From Chthonomonas sp. UBA2391 (GTDB taxonomy: Bacteria > Armatimonadota > Fimbriimonadia > Fimbriimonadales > Fimbriimonadaceae): DNA of 12,052 bases. The stretch covers positions 50,864 through 62,915 of the forward strand of contig DDSL01000128.1 of the NCBI GenBank assembly GCA_002343825.1. Reading direction: 5' to 3'. Positions 1 through 6,421 of this stretch are shown piece after piece. The position numbers and the translations under genes are program-made. Each line of letters starts with the position of its first letter. The first letter of the stretch is position 1. Under the pieces are notes generated by a model. That model ran no database searches and had not been told where the DNA came from. It saw only the letters and a list, made by a program, of their open reading frames with translations.

Positions 1-2
1 TC

Positions 3-800
3 GTCGATACCTGGTGGCAAACCGAGACCGGGGCGATCATGATCACCCCCTTGCCCGGGATCACCTCAACCAAGCCAGGGAGTGCCACCCAACCCTTCCC
101 TGGGATTCGCGCGATCGTCCTGGATGAGCAGGGCGAAGAGATCACCCCGGTCCACGGGGGACTCGGATACTATGCCTGCGCGACCGGGAGTGAGGCTCCC
201 AGCCAAGGCGAGGCGCGGGGAGGCTTGCTGGCTCTCAAGGAGCCGTGGCCCTCGATGCTCCGGGGCATCTGGGGCGACCCGGCCCGATATGAGCAGACCT
301 ATTGGGCGCGTTTCCCCGGCTACTACTTCGCAGGAGACGGGACGAAGGTTGATCAGGACGGCTATTTCTGGCTCCTCGGCCGGGTGGATGACATCATGCT
401 CGTGGCTGGCCACAATATCTCGACAATGGAGGTCGAGAGCGCGCTGGTCGATCACCCGGGCGTGGCCGAAGCGGCTGTGATCGGCAAGACCCATGAACTG
501 AAGGGGCAAGCGATCTCGGCCTTCGTCATCATCCGAGGGGGGTATCTGGAATCCCGAGGCGTCGAGCCAGGAGCCCTCGTCGACGAGCTCAAGGCCCACG
601 TCAGCGCCAAGATTGGGGCCATCGCCCGGCCCGATGACATCATTATCACCGCCGACTTGCCCAAGACTCGTTCGGGCAAGATCATGCGTCGCCTCCTCCG
701 CGATGTGGCCGAGGGCCGCGCCCTCGGGGATACGACAACCCTCGCCGACCCTGCCGTGGTCAATTCGCTCAAGGATAAGTACGAAAGCTCCGAGGGCTAA
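3..800 (+). CDS. acs: Acetyl-CoA synthetase (AMP-forming), C-terminal part; 5' end outside window
   Basis: Activates acetate to acetyl-AMP and then acetyl-CoA in the cytoplasm. The reading frame is already open at base 3 and begins with the family motif DTWWQTETG, followed by ITPLPG and KPGSATQPFPGI, so this is the last 265 or so residues of a protein usually near 650. The adenylate-forming A8 hinge GRVDDIMLVAGH lies at bases 378-413. The C-terminal PKTRSGKIMRR segment (660-692) carries the lysine (codon 678-680) that is catalytic for adenylation and is acetylated to regulate the enzyme in Salmonella. One oddity: the Arg that normally follows GH in this family (GHRLGT) is Asn here (414-416). 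Ends at TAA 798-800. It converges with the small minus-strand gene at 872. Identification is secure; substrate preference for acetate rather than a slightly larger acid cannot be read from this fragment. Confidence 0.95.
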   Translation, partial: VDTWWQTETGAIMITPLPGITSTKPGSATQPFPGIRAIVLDEQGEEITPVHGGLGYYACATGSEAPSQGEARGGLLALKEPWPSMLRGIWGDPARYEQTYWARFPGYYFAGDGTKVDQDGYFWLLGRVDDIMLVAGHNISTMEVESALVDHPGVAEAAVIGKTHELKGQAISAFVIIRGGYLESRGVEPGALVDELKAHVSAKIGAIARPDDIIITADLPKTRSGKIMRRLLRDVAEGRALGDTTTLADPAVVNSLKDKYESSEG

Positions 801-810
801 GGGGAACCCA

Positions 811-846
811 GAAAAAGGAGCGCTCTGAAATCCATCAGAGCGCTCC
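811..846 (-). terminator. Intrinsic terminator of the 65-codon minus-strand gene
   Basis: A perfect 12-bp stem (817-828 paired with 835-846, arm GGAGCGCTCTGA) closes a 6-base loop. On the minus strand the stem is followed directly by TTTTT (complement of 812-816), the classic Rho-independent layout for the gene at 872-1069. On the plus strand the same hairpin follows the acs stop by 16 bases but lacks a good T-run (ACTTTGGG), so it may only partly stop acs transcription. Confidence 0.88.
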
Positions 847-851
847 ACTTT

Positions 852-867
852 GGGCTCGTTCGAGCCC
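852..867. repeat. Short perfect inverted repeat (second hairpin in the convergent gap)
   Basis: GGGCTCG-TT-CGAGCCC is a 7-bp inverted repeat with a 2-base centre; a realistic loop would be four bases. It lies between the stop codon of the minus-strand gene (872) and the main terminator, so the small mRNA would end in two consecutive hairpins. Neither strand has a T-run next to it, so on its own it is not a terminator. It could protect the 3' end of the transcript; this is inference. Confidence 0.6.
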
Positions 868-871
868 CGAC

Positions 872-1069
872 TCAGCTGACTTCTTTGACGTTGGTGTCGT
901 TGTAAGTCTTCTCGTTGACGAACTTGTAAAGCACGCGGCCTTGGTAATTGCCCATCAGTGCGTAACGAACTTGTTCGCCCGTCTTCGTCTTGCGGACCAT
1001 TTTCTTTTTGGTCATGTCGCCGTCACCGATGTCAACTTTGGATCGCGATTTCAAATCGTAGAATTCCAT
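872..1069 (-). CDS. Unknown small basic protein, 65 aa
   Basis: I do not recognise a family. The product starts MEFYDLKSRSKVDIGDGDM, then has a Lys/Arg-rich stretch (KKKMVRKTKTGEQVRY, about residues 21-36) and a C-terminal part rich in Tyr and Asn (FVNEKTYNDTNVKEV). It has no Cys, signal peptide or membrane segment. Size and charge suit a small nucleic-acid- or ribosome-associated protein, but no motif proves that. The case for a real gene is strong: an AGGAGG ribosome-binding site four bases before the ATG, and a textbook terminator just past the stop. It is transcribed alone, convergent with acs and divergent from the Fur-family gene. Its C-terminus (KEVS) is not the GGE/GGQ end of Pup-like modifiers, so it is not an obvious partner for the proteasome-type ATPase nearby. 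Confidence 0.85.
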   Translation of the reverse strand: MEFYDLKSRSKVDIGDGDMTKKKMVRKTKTGEQVRYALMGNYQGRVLYKFVNEKTYNDTNVKEVS

Positions 1070-1073
1070 TTTC

Positions 1074-1079
1074 CCTCCT
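1074..1079 (-). promoter_or_regulatory. Strong Shine-Dalgarno AGGAGG for the 65-codon gene
   Basis: The minus strand reads AGGAGG-GAAA-ATG, a full anti-16S match four bases from the start codon at 1069-1067. It is the best ribosome-binding site in the window and fixes the start. Most neighbouring genes have weak or no such site, which suggests this gene is translated strongly. Confidence 0.85.
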
Positions 1080-1264
1080 GATCTCTGGCCGAAGCCGAGT
1101 TCCCGTCAGACTACCTTGCACCTTACCCTGATGTCAGGTTCGGGCGAGTTCGCCGGACCAAGCACTGTAAGTTTGACTTGGCCGTGACGGTTGGTTCAAG
1201 CCAAAGGACGAAAAAAGCGATGAATTTGGCGCAACTTGGGCCCAGAAATGGGGACAATAGGGCT

Positions 1265-1726
1265 ATGAACCCATCTGCGGGCGGAGTTTTCACCCCCGAC
1301 GCCTTCGAAACCAGGGCCGTTCAAGCCTTGCGAGAAGGGGGGCTACGCATCACTTCGCCGCGTCTGCACGTGATTCGGAAGCTCTCCCAGTCGTCCACCG
1401 CACTCACCGCAAACCAGATCCATGACCAGATTCTCGCCGATGGCGATCAGGTCGATCTCGTCACCGTCTACCGCATTCTCTCCACCCTGATGGAACTTCA
1501 CTTGGTCCATCACATTGGGGTAGTCGATGCCTACACCGCCTGCGATCTCGAAAGCCACGGCAACAACACCGAGCACCTTATCTGCACCAAGTGCGGATCG
1601 GTGCAAGAGCTCGATGCGCCCGGGCAAGCCCTAGAGGCGACCCGCGCCCAACTTCAGACGCTCGGCTTCAATCCCGACCAGATCAAGATCGAGATCACCG
1701 GCGAATGCCAAAAGTGCCACAACTAG
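1265..1726 (+). CDS. Fur-family metal-responsive transcriptional regulator, 153 aa
   Basis: Cytoplasmic DNA-binding repressor of the Fur/Zur/PerR superfamily. A winged helix covers about residues 10-85, with the recognition-helix signature DLVTVYRILSTL. The metal-binding dimerisation domain follows, with both structural-zinc pairs: CTKC (Cys107, Cys110) and CQKC (Cys148, Cys151). Candidate regulatory-metal ligands are His82/His83, His98, Glu103 and His104. Which metal is sensed (Fe, Zn, Mn, peroxide, Ni) cannot be decided from these residues. Start: ATG 1265 gives the usual family length; in-frame ATG 1220 and TTG 1178 would add 15 or 29 unconserved-looking residues. None of the three has a good Shine-Dalgarno. 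I found no convincing Fur-type operator upstream. The AAA ATPase gene begins 67 bp downstream on the same strand and may be co-transcribed. Confidence 0.93.
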   Translation: MNPSAGGVFTPDAFETRAVQALREGGLRITSPRLHVIRKLSQSSTALTANQIHDQILADGDQVDLVTVYRILSTLMELHLVHHIGVVDAYTACDLESHGNNTEHLICTKCGSVQELDAPGQALEATRAQLQTLGFNPDQIKIEITGECQKCHN

Positions 1727-1793
1727 GTCCGCCCCTTCTTGCATTCCTTGGCCAAGGGTCAATCTGTCGCGGGACATCCGCGTAGTAGAGAAT

Positions 1794-3449
1794 ATGAGCA
1801 ACTCGCCGGACGCGTCCCTAACCGACCTGATTGAGCGCGCCCGAGATCTAGCCCCCGACGACCCGAAACTCCGGGCCTACCTCGCCGCCATCAAGAGCGA
1901 GGCAGAAAGCATCGAAAGGCGGGATCGCGAGCGAGATGCGTTGCTCGCCGAATACGAAGAGGCCTATCACAAGCTCACTTCGCCGGCCAACCGGATTGGA
2001 ACGGTGGTCGGTCATCTAGAAGATGAGCGCCTGCTCATCCTTTTGGGCGATACCGAGTATGTCGTTCTCTGCGACCCGAAGGTCGAGCGCAGTGAACTCA
2101 CCGCCGGTACGCGAGTCGCTCTCAACGAAGCCTATGCCGTGATCGGTGTGCTGCCGACCAGCGTGGGGGGCTCCATCGTCGCCGTTCGAGAAGTTCAGGA
2201 CGATGGACGCCTGCGCATCTCGACCGACGCCCAGGGTTCGCAAGGACGCCTTATCCTCCGAAGCCATGAACTGGTCGACGCCCCGATCAAGGCCGGTGAT
2301 GAAGTCCGGCTTGACTCTAGTGGGCGGATCGCCCTTGAGCACTTTGGCAAGCGCGAGGTTCAAGACTACTTTGTCGAGGAAGTTCCTGAGGTTCCATGGG
2401 CGGCCGTCGGTGGGCAAGAGGAAGCGATTCAGGTCATCCGTGAGTCCATCGAACTACCCCTTCTCCACCCCGAGCTTTTCAGCCGATTTGACAAGAAGCC
2501 GGTCAAGGGGATCTTGCTCTATGGCCCTCCGGGATGCGGAAAGACCCTTCTTGGCAAGGCGATTGCCTACAACCTCGCCAAGGAGTACTCCGAACGCGTG
2601 GGGCATGAGGTCAAGGAGTACTTCATGCACATCAGCGGCCCCAAGATCCTGAACATGTGGCTGGGGGAGACCGAGCGCATGGTCCGCGAGATCTTTGCCA
2701 CTGCTCGCGAACGGGCCAAGGAAGGTCGCCTTGTCGTGATCTTCATGGATGAGGCTGAAAGCGTCCTCAGAACCCGCTCCAGTGGGCGTTGGCTGAATAT
2801 CAGCAACACCGTGGTGCCCCAGTTCTGCGCTGAGCTAGATGGTCTGGTGTCGCTGGAGAACGTGATCCTGATCCTCACCACCAACCGACCGGACTACATC
2901 GATCCGGCGATTCTTCGCCCCGAAAGGATCGATCGAAAGGTGAAAATTCGGCGACCGGATCGAGAGTCCAGCCGGACTATCCTCGGGATCTATTTGCACG
3001 ACCGGCTGCCCACCGATCCCCAAATCGTGGCCGAACATGATGGAGAGATGTCTTGCGCCAGGAAGGCGCTGATCGAGGCGAGCATGGCACACATCTGGCG
3101 GACCGCCCCCGAAACCGAATTCCTGAAAGTCCTGCTCAAGAACGGAAGCTCAGAAACGCTGGGCTACAAAGACCTCCTGAGCGGAGCCCTGCTCAAATCC
3201 ATCGTCGATCGGGCGAAGGACACCGCCATCCGCCGCGCGATCGAAGAGCCCGAGGTCGCCCATGGAATCCGGATCGAAGACCTGACTGGGGCGATCGACG
3301 CCGAGTTCAAGGAGAACGAGATCTTCCCCAAGACTGACACTCTCGACGATTGGCTCAAGTTACTGGACATCGAACCCGAACGCGTCGCCGCCGTCCGCCC
3401 AATTGGCCAGAGAGCGGGTGAAGAGTTCGTGCAACGGGAAATCATTTAG
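1794..3449 (+). CDS. Proteasome-type AAA ATPase (Mpa/ARC-like), 551 aa
   Basis: A ring-forming unfoldase of the actinobacterial Mpa/ARC type, which feeds proteins into a 20S proteasome where one exists. Domain order matches the family: a charged, probably coiled-coil N-terminus (about residues 30-65), an interdomain region of the size of tandem OB folds (about 66-190), then one AAA module. Visible motifs are Walker A GPPGCGKT (244-251), pore loop MWLG (288-291) before GETER, Walker B VVIFMDE (Asp319, Glu320), TTVVPQ-like NTVVPQFCAELDGL, sensor Asn364, and arginines in LRPERIDRK (375-382). All catalytic positions look intact. Oddities: Trp replaces the usual Tyr/Phe at the pore-loop aromatic position, and the C-terminus (EFVQREII) lacks the GQYL or HbYX-type tail used to open the 20S gate. 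No Pup, ligase, deamidase or proteasome subunit gene is nearby. No Shine-Dalgarno is evident at ATG 1794. A relative working without a proteasome is possible. Confidence 0.92.
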   Translation: MSNSPDASLTDLIERARDLAPDDPKLRAYLAAIKSEAESIERRDRERDALLAEYEEAYHKLTSPANRIGTVVGHLEDERLLILLGDTEYVVLCDPKVERSELTAGTRVALNEAYAVIGVLPTSVGGSIVAVREVQDDGRLRISTDAQGSQGRLILRSHELVDAPIKAGDEVRLDSSGRIALEHFGKREVQDYFVEEVPEVPWAAVGGQEEAIQVIRESIELPLLHPELFSRFDKKPVKGILLYGPPGCGKTLLGKAIAYNLAKEYSERVGHEVKEYFMHISGPKILNMWLGETERMVREIFATARERAKEGRLVVIFMDEAESVLRTRSSGRWLNISNTVVPQFCAELDGLVSLENVILILTTNRPDYIDPAILRPERIDRKVKIRRPDRESSRTILGIYLHDRLPTDPQIVAEHDGEMSCARKALIEASMAHIWRTAPETEFLKVLLKNGSSETLGYKDLLSGALLKSIVDRAKDTAIRRAIEEPEVAHGIRIEDLTGAIDAEFKENEIFPKTDTLDDWLKLLDIEPERVAAVRPIGQRAGEEFVQREII

Positions 3450-3601
3450 TCGGACTCCAACGTCTGTATGGCTGTCCAAGGATTGGGTGGTCCAAGAGGG
3501 CTAGGATGGCCCCACTCTAAGCTCTCGAAAATGAGAGTATTCCGACCTTCAGTTCCCCACATTTGTCCCGATGATCCCAGACAGGGGATATCGCAACGAA
3601 T

Positions 3602-4522
3602 ATGTCATTTCTCAAGAAGTGGTTTGGGGATCAGCACGACGAGCAGTACCAACGGGGTATGCGCGCCTACGACTCAGGACAATACGAAGAGGCCATTACC
3701 GACCTCCAGGCTTGTCTTGGCCAATCGCGGGATCCGGGACTAAACAAGCTCGTCCGGTTCTACATCGCCGAAAGCTACACCCATCTGGCCCTCGAATGGA
3801 TGAAGAAGGAGGCCTATGAAAAGGCCGTCGTCTGCCTTGACCGAGCCCTGGACCTCCACCCAAATTTCCCCGACCTCTACTTCAACCAAGCAATCTGCTT
3901 CCGCGCTCTCGGAAATCTCGCAAAGCAGAGAGAAGCCCTCCAGAATGCTCTTGCGATCAACCCCCGATATGCCCGAGCCATTCTGTTTGAAGGCATCGCA
4001 CTCTATGAAGATGGACAACCCGATGCCGGACTAGCCCGCATTCACGAGGCGGTCGCTCTCGACCAGGGGCTAAACAACGAGCGGTACCTCTTCGCTCTCC
4101 AGTGTCACCATGAAGGGGCTTTCGCTCGTGCGGCAGCGAACTTCCGGGCGCTGGAAAACCGAGATGCCCAGGACGCCAACACCCATCTGCGACAAGGCGA
4201 CGACTTCGCCATCGAAGGGTATTGGGAGGAAGCGGCCCAAGAATACGAACGGGCGATCAGCTTTGGGCCGAAGTATGCCGACATCCGATGTCGATTTGGA
4301 ACCGCGCTCCTCGAACTCGGAAAACTCAATGAGGCGATCGAGCAGTATCGCGTGGCCCTCTCGATCAATCCACGGTACGCCGATGCGCTGGCGATGCTGG
4401 GCAAGGCCCTTCAGCAGGTCGGCGACTCGACTGGAGCTCAAGAGAGCTTCGCCGAAGCCCTAGCGGTCGATCCACATCACCCAATCGCACTCCAGTTCAG
4501 TTCAACCCAGAAAGCCGCATAG
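3602..4522 (+). CDS. TPR-repeat protein, 306 aa
   Basis: Almost the whole chain is tetratricopeptide repeats, a helical scaffold for protein-protein contacts; the partner is unknown. I count about eight repeats of roughly 34 residues, with consensus features such as GQYEEAITDLQ (first), YEKAVVCLDRALDLHPNF, ALQNALAINPRY, YWEEAAQEYERAISFGPKY, LNEAIEQYRVALSINPRY and AQESFAEALAVDPHH (last). There is no signal peptide or transmembrane segment. The N-terminus MSFLKKWFG is a short amphipathic basic/aromatic stretch that could touch the membrane surface, which is inference. ATG 3602 is the best start, since the first repeat begins within about ten residues, although a GGGGA stretch lies too far upstream (about 11-15 bases) to be a good ribosome-binding site. 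The 152-bp gap before it holds no firm promoter. The gene ends in a strong terminator, so it is probably the last of its unit. Confidence 0.9.
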   Translation: MSFLKKWFGDQHDEQYQRGMRAYDSGQYEEAITDLQACLGQSRDPGLNKLVRFYIAESYTHLALEWMKKEAYEKAVVCLDRALDLHPNFPDLYFNQAICFRALGNLAKQREALQNALAINPRYARAILFEGIALYEDGQPDAGLARIHEAVALDQGLNNERYLFALQCHHEGAFARAAANFRALENRDAQDANTHLRQGDDFAIEGYWEEAAQEYERAISFGPKYADIRCRFGTALLELGKLNEAIEQYRVALSINPRYADALAMLGKALQQVGDSTGAQESFAEALAVDPHHPIALQFSSTQKAA

Positions 4523-4548
4523 GCTCAGAGAAATACTCGTTCTCTCCT

Positions 4549-4575
4549 AAGCCGGGCCGATTTGGCCCGGCTTTT
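4549..4575 (+). terminator. Intrinsic terminator after the TPR gene
   Basis: A GC-rich 10-bp stem (4549-4558, AAGCCGGGCC, with 4564-4573) closes a 5-base loop and runs into TTTT (4572-4575), with a further TTTT at 4579-4582. Only the plus strand has the T-run, which fits termination of the TPR transcript before the PEP-CTERM gene. Confidence 0.9.
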
Positions 4576-4634
4576 GCATTTTAGGATCCTCGAAGCAGAT
4601 CCGGACGACCCGGTGATGAGGAGAACAGCCTAAG

Positions 4635-5297
4635 ATGCAAACCAAAGTAACCTTTTCGATCGCCCTTGTCGGACTCACTCTGATTGCCTCCGCCAACACC
4701 GGCACCAAGACTCAGACCTACTCGGCCGAAGTTGATTTCAAGAAGACCAATTGGCAGCACGTCGCCTCCCTTCCCCAGTTTGATAGTAGTCTCGGCGAAC
4801 TCAAGAAGATCACGCTTTGCCTCGACGGTCATGTCAAGGGCACGATCGGATTCGAAAACAAAACCAATTGCCCGACCACCGTTCATACCAAGCTGGAATC
4901 CAAAATTCATCTGAAGTCCCAGTCGGGATTTGAATTCATCTCGGTGCTGCCCAGCGCCAAGCGCTCGATCGCTGTTTCCGCCTATGACTGCATCGACGAC
5001 TTCGGCGGAAAGTCCGGCCGAACGATCCGCGACCTCAAGGATAGCAAGTCGGCCAGCGCGGTGGTCTCGGGCAATCAACTGAGCCAATTTGTCGGAAAAG
5101 GCACGGTCCTCCTCCCGATCCAAGCCGTCGGTCGATCGAGCGTCAGCGGGGCTCCGTGCCTCAAGTCCTACACCCATACCTTCGCCGCGGCTAAGGTGAC
5201 GGTCAAGTACGAATACAATCCGGTCCCCGAGCCCGCGACGATGGCTGGTCTCGCTTTCGGGATGGTTGCCTTGTTTAAGAAACGAAAGAAGAGCTAA
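4635..5297 (+). CDS. PEP-CTERM surface protein, choice-of-anchor E-like, 220 aa
   Basis: An exported protein destined for exosortase-dependent sorting. It has an N-terminal signal peptide (about residues 1-20, hydrophobic core IALVGLTLIASA). At the C-terminus lies a complete PEP-CTERM tail: VPEPA motif, a hydrophobic segment MAGLAFGMVALF, then the basic end KKRKKS. The middle resembles choice-of-anchor E proteins, with SLPQFDSSLGELKKITLCL near residue 50 and a predicted beta-rich fold, so the likely fate is the cell envelope or extracellular matrix. Four cysteines (62, 79, 119, 175) in the mature region could form two disulfides. The start is supported by GAGGAG at 4618-4623, 11 bases upstream. 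It stands between two terminators, so it is probably monocistronic. No exosortase gene is in the window. No enzymatic motif is visible; the molecular role is unknown. Confidence 0.87.
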   Translation: MQTKVTFSIALVGLTLIASANTGTKTQTYSAEVDFKKTNWQHVASLPQFDSSLGELKKITLCLDGHVKGTIGFENKTNCPTTVHTKLESKIHLKSQSGFEFISVLPSAKRSIAVSAYDCIDDFGGKSGRTIRDLKDSKSASAVVSGNQLSQFVGKGTVLLPIQAVGRSSVSGAPCLKSYTHTFAAAKVTVKYEYNPVPEPATMAGLAFGMVALFKKRKKS

Positions 5298-5330
5298 GCC
5301 CGCGATCAGAAGGGCATTTTGTGGAGAGGC

Positions 5331-5364
5331 AAGCCGCCCCCGGGAATCCCCGGTGGGCGGCTTT
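5331..5364 (+). terminator. Probable terminator hairpin after the PEP-CTERM gene
   Basis: A 9-bp stem, AAGCCGCCC (5331-5339) with GGGCGGCTT (5355-5363), has an inner CCGG/CCGG extension and is followed by only a short TTT. It starts 34 bases past the stop codon. The weak T-run makes efficient termination uncertain, and the hairpin could also act in the leader of the next gene, whose start lies about 50 bases on. Confidence 0.6.
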
Positions 5365-5411
5365 GCTACATGAATCCGCCCCGCTCATCAGCGGTACCCT
5401 CAGCGAAGATT

Positions 5412-5636
5412 ATGCTGAGCATCACCCACTATCGAGCTGAATGGAGCTTCCAGACCGGGACCGGTCGTATCTTTCTCGTCGGCCCCCAAGGCGAGCATGA
5501 GATCGCAGGACTCGATGCCATGTCCTTCCATGCCGTCGTAACGCTCCTGCGGAACGAGCGCCCGATCCAATACGATCCTGAGAACCAGGTGGTCAAGACC
5601 CTGAATGAGATCACCGGTGAAGAGGAAATGGACTGA
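5412..5636 (+). CDS. Unknown small protein, 74 aa, coupled to cutC
   Basis: No family recognised. The product starts MLSITHYRAEWSFQTGTGRI and contains a short strand-turn-strand-like part (RIFLVGPQGEHEIAGLD), a helix-like part (AMSFHAVVTLLRNERPIQYD) and an acidic end (EITGEEEMD). It has no Cys, signal peptide or membrane span, so it is presumably cytosolic. Its TGA (5634-5636) overlaps the cutC ATG by one base, which argues for a real gene translated together with cutC. The frame is open further upstream, with an alternative ATG at 5370 that would start inside the terminator-like hairpin region, so ATG 5412 is preferred even though no clear Shine-Dalgarno precedes it. It may modulate or accompany CutC; that rests only on position. 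Confidence 0.72.
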   Translation: MLSITHYRAEWSFQTGTGRIFLVGPQGEHEIAGLDAMSFHAVVTLLRNERPIQYDPENQVVKTLNEITGEEEMD

Positions 5637-6358
5637 TGCGGGTCCGGCTTGAGGCCGTCTGCACCACCCCGCTCGATTGCGAAATCGCCGAAGCCAATGG
5701 GGCCGACCTGATCGAGCTCTGCACGGCCCTGGAGGTCGGCGGATTGACGCCCAGCTTTGGCTTGCTCGATGCTTGCCGGTCGGTCACCTCACTTCCCATC
5801 TCGGTCATGCTTCGGCCCCGGCCGGGGGCCTTTGGCTATGACGAGGGAGAGCGCCGCGCCATGGAACGTGATGCCCAGGTCTTGCGCTCGGCTGGAGCCA
5901 CCGGATTCGTGGTCGGGGGCTTGGCACCAGGCGGAGGGATCGATTGGGAATTGCTCAAGAGGATCCGCCCTCTCGCTCATGGCGATCTGGTCTTCCATCG
6001 ATGCGTGGACCAGGTCGAAGACTACGCCGGAGCGCTGCGAGAGCTTCAGGAATTTGGGGTTCAGCGGGTGCTCACCAGCGGTGGTGCTCCCAAGGCGATG
6101 GACGGCCTCCAAGCCCTCGCCGATGCGGTCCGCAACCACGAACCGGGCCTGACGATCCTTGTCGGCGGTGGTGTACGGGCTTCGAATGTTGCCGAAATCA
6201 TCCAGAAGACGGGAGCGACGGCCGTCCATATGGCCCCGCTGGCGGAACGCATTGATCCCACGCGCGACGGTTCGCGAGGGACGGATTATGGCGCCCTGCA
6301 GATGCTGGACGGAGCCGGAATCGCGGCGGCCCGAGCCGCGCTCGATTCGGTGGCGTAG
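5636..6358 (+). CDS. cutC: CutC family TIM-barrel protein, 240 aa
   Basis: Cytosolic TIM-barrel protein of the CutC family, close in length to the 248-residue E. coli protein. Family blocks appear in order: NGADLIELCTALEVGGLTPS (about 21-40), PISVMLRPRPGAF (about 55-67), FHRCVDQ (Phe120-His121-Arg122 onward), RVLTSGGAPKAMDGL, and ILVGGGVRASNV near the C-terminus. CutC was first linked to copper tolerance, but that role has been questioned and its reaction is not settled, so a copper function should not be assumed here. The start codon overlaps the preceding stop (TGATG), and AGAGGAA a few bases upstream, inside the preceding gene, serves as ribosome-binding site. It ends at a terminator shared with the convergent S1 gene. 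No copper transporter, chaperone or regulator is adjacent. Confidence 0.93.
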   Translation: MRVRLEAVCTTPLDCEIAEANGADLIELCTALEVGGLTPSFGLLDACRSVTSLPISVMLRPRPGAFGYDEGERRAMERDAQVLRSAGATGFVVGGLAPGGGIDWELLKRIRPLAHGDLVFHRCVDQVEDYAGALRELQEFGVQRVLTSGGAPKAMDGLQALADAVRNHEPGLTILVGGGVRASNVAEIIQKTGATAVHMAPLAERIDPTRDGSRGTDYGALQMLDGAGIAAARAALDSVA

Positions 6359-6364
6359 CCAAAG

Positions 6365-6400
6365 AAAAACCGGGAGGGCTCGCAGTGAGCCTTCCCGGTT
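6365..6400. terminator. Bidirectional-type terminator between cutC and the S1 gene
   Basis: A 14-bp stem with one G-T wobble (6368-6381 with 6387-6400) closes the loop GCAGT. On the minus strand it runs into TTTTTCTTT (complement of 6361-6369), a good intrinsic terminator for the S1 gene. On the plus strand the tail GTTTGGTTATT is weaker but could serve cutC. The stem starts 9 bases after the cutC stop. Confidence 0.85.
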
Positions 6401-6421
6401 GTTTGGTTATTGGCGAATGGA

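Noticed and set aside
66..848. Minus-strand open frame of 260 codons across acs
   Set aside because: Antisense shadow of a clear Acs C-terminal domain; it would also start inside the terminator hairpin.
872..1069. Possible Pup-like protein modifier for the nearby proteasome-type ATPase
   Set aside because: The C-terminus is KEVS, with no GGE/GGQ-type end, and the Tyr/Lys-rich sequence does not resemble Pup.
1127..1138. CCTGA-TG-TCAGG inverted repeat between the small gene and the Fur-family gene, tested as a Fur-type operator
   Set aside because: Only 5-bp arms, no resemblance to the AT-rich 19-bp Fur box, and similar short repeats occur by chance nearby.
1173..1201. TTGACT as a -35 element for the Fur-family gene
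   Set aside because: No acceptable -10 hexamer (TCAAGC) lies at the right spacing.
3450..3601. The 152-bp gap before the TPR gene, checked for a promoter, terminator or small RNA
   Set aside because: Only weak pieces are seen (CTCTC-GAAAAT-GAGAG, a near-repeat of GTCCAAG); none has supporting context.
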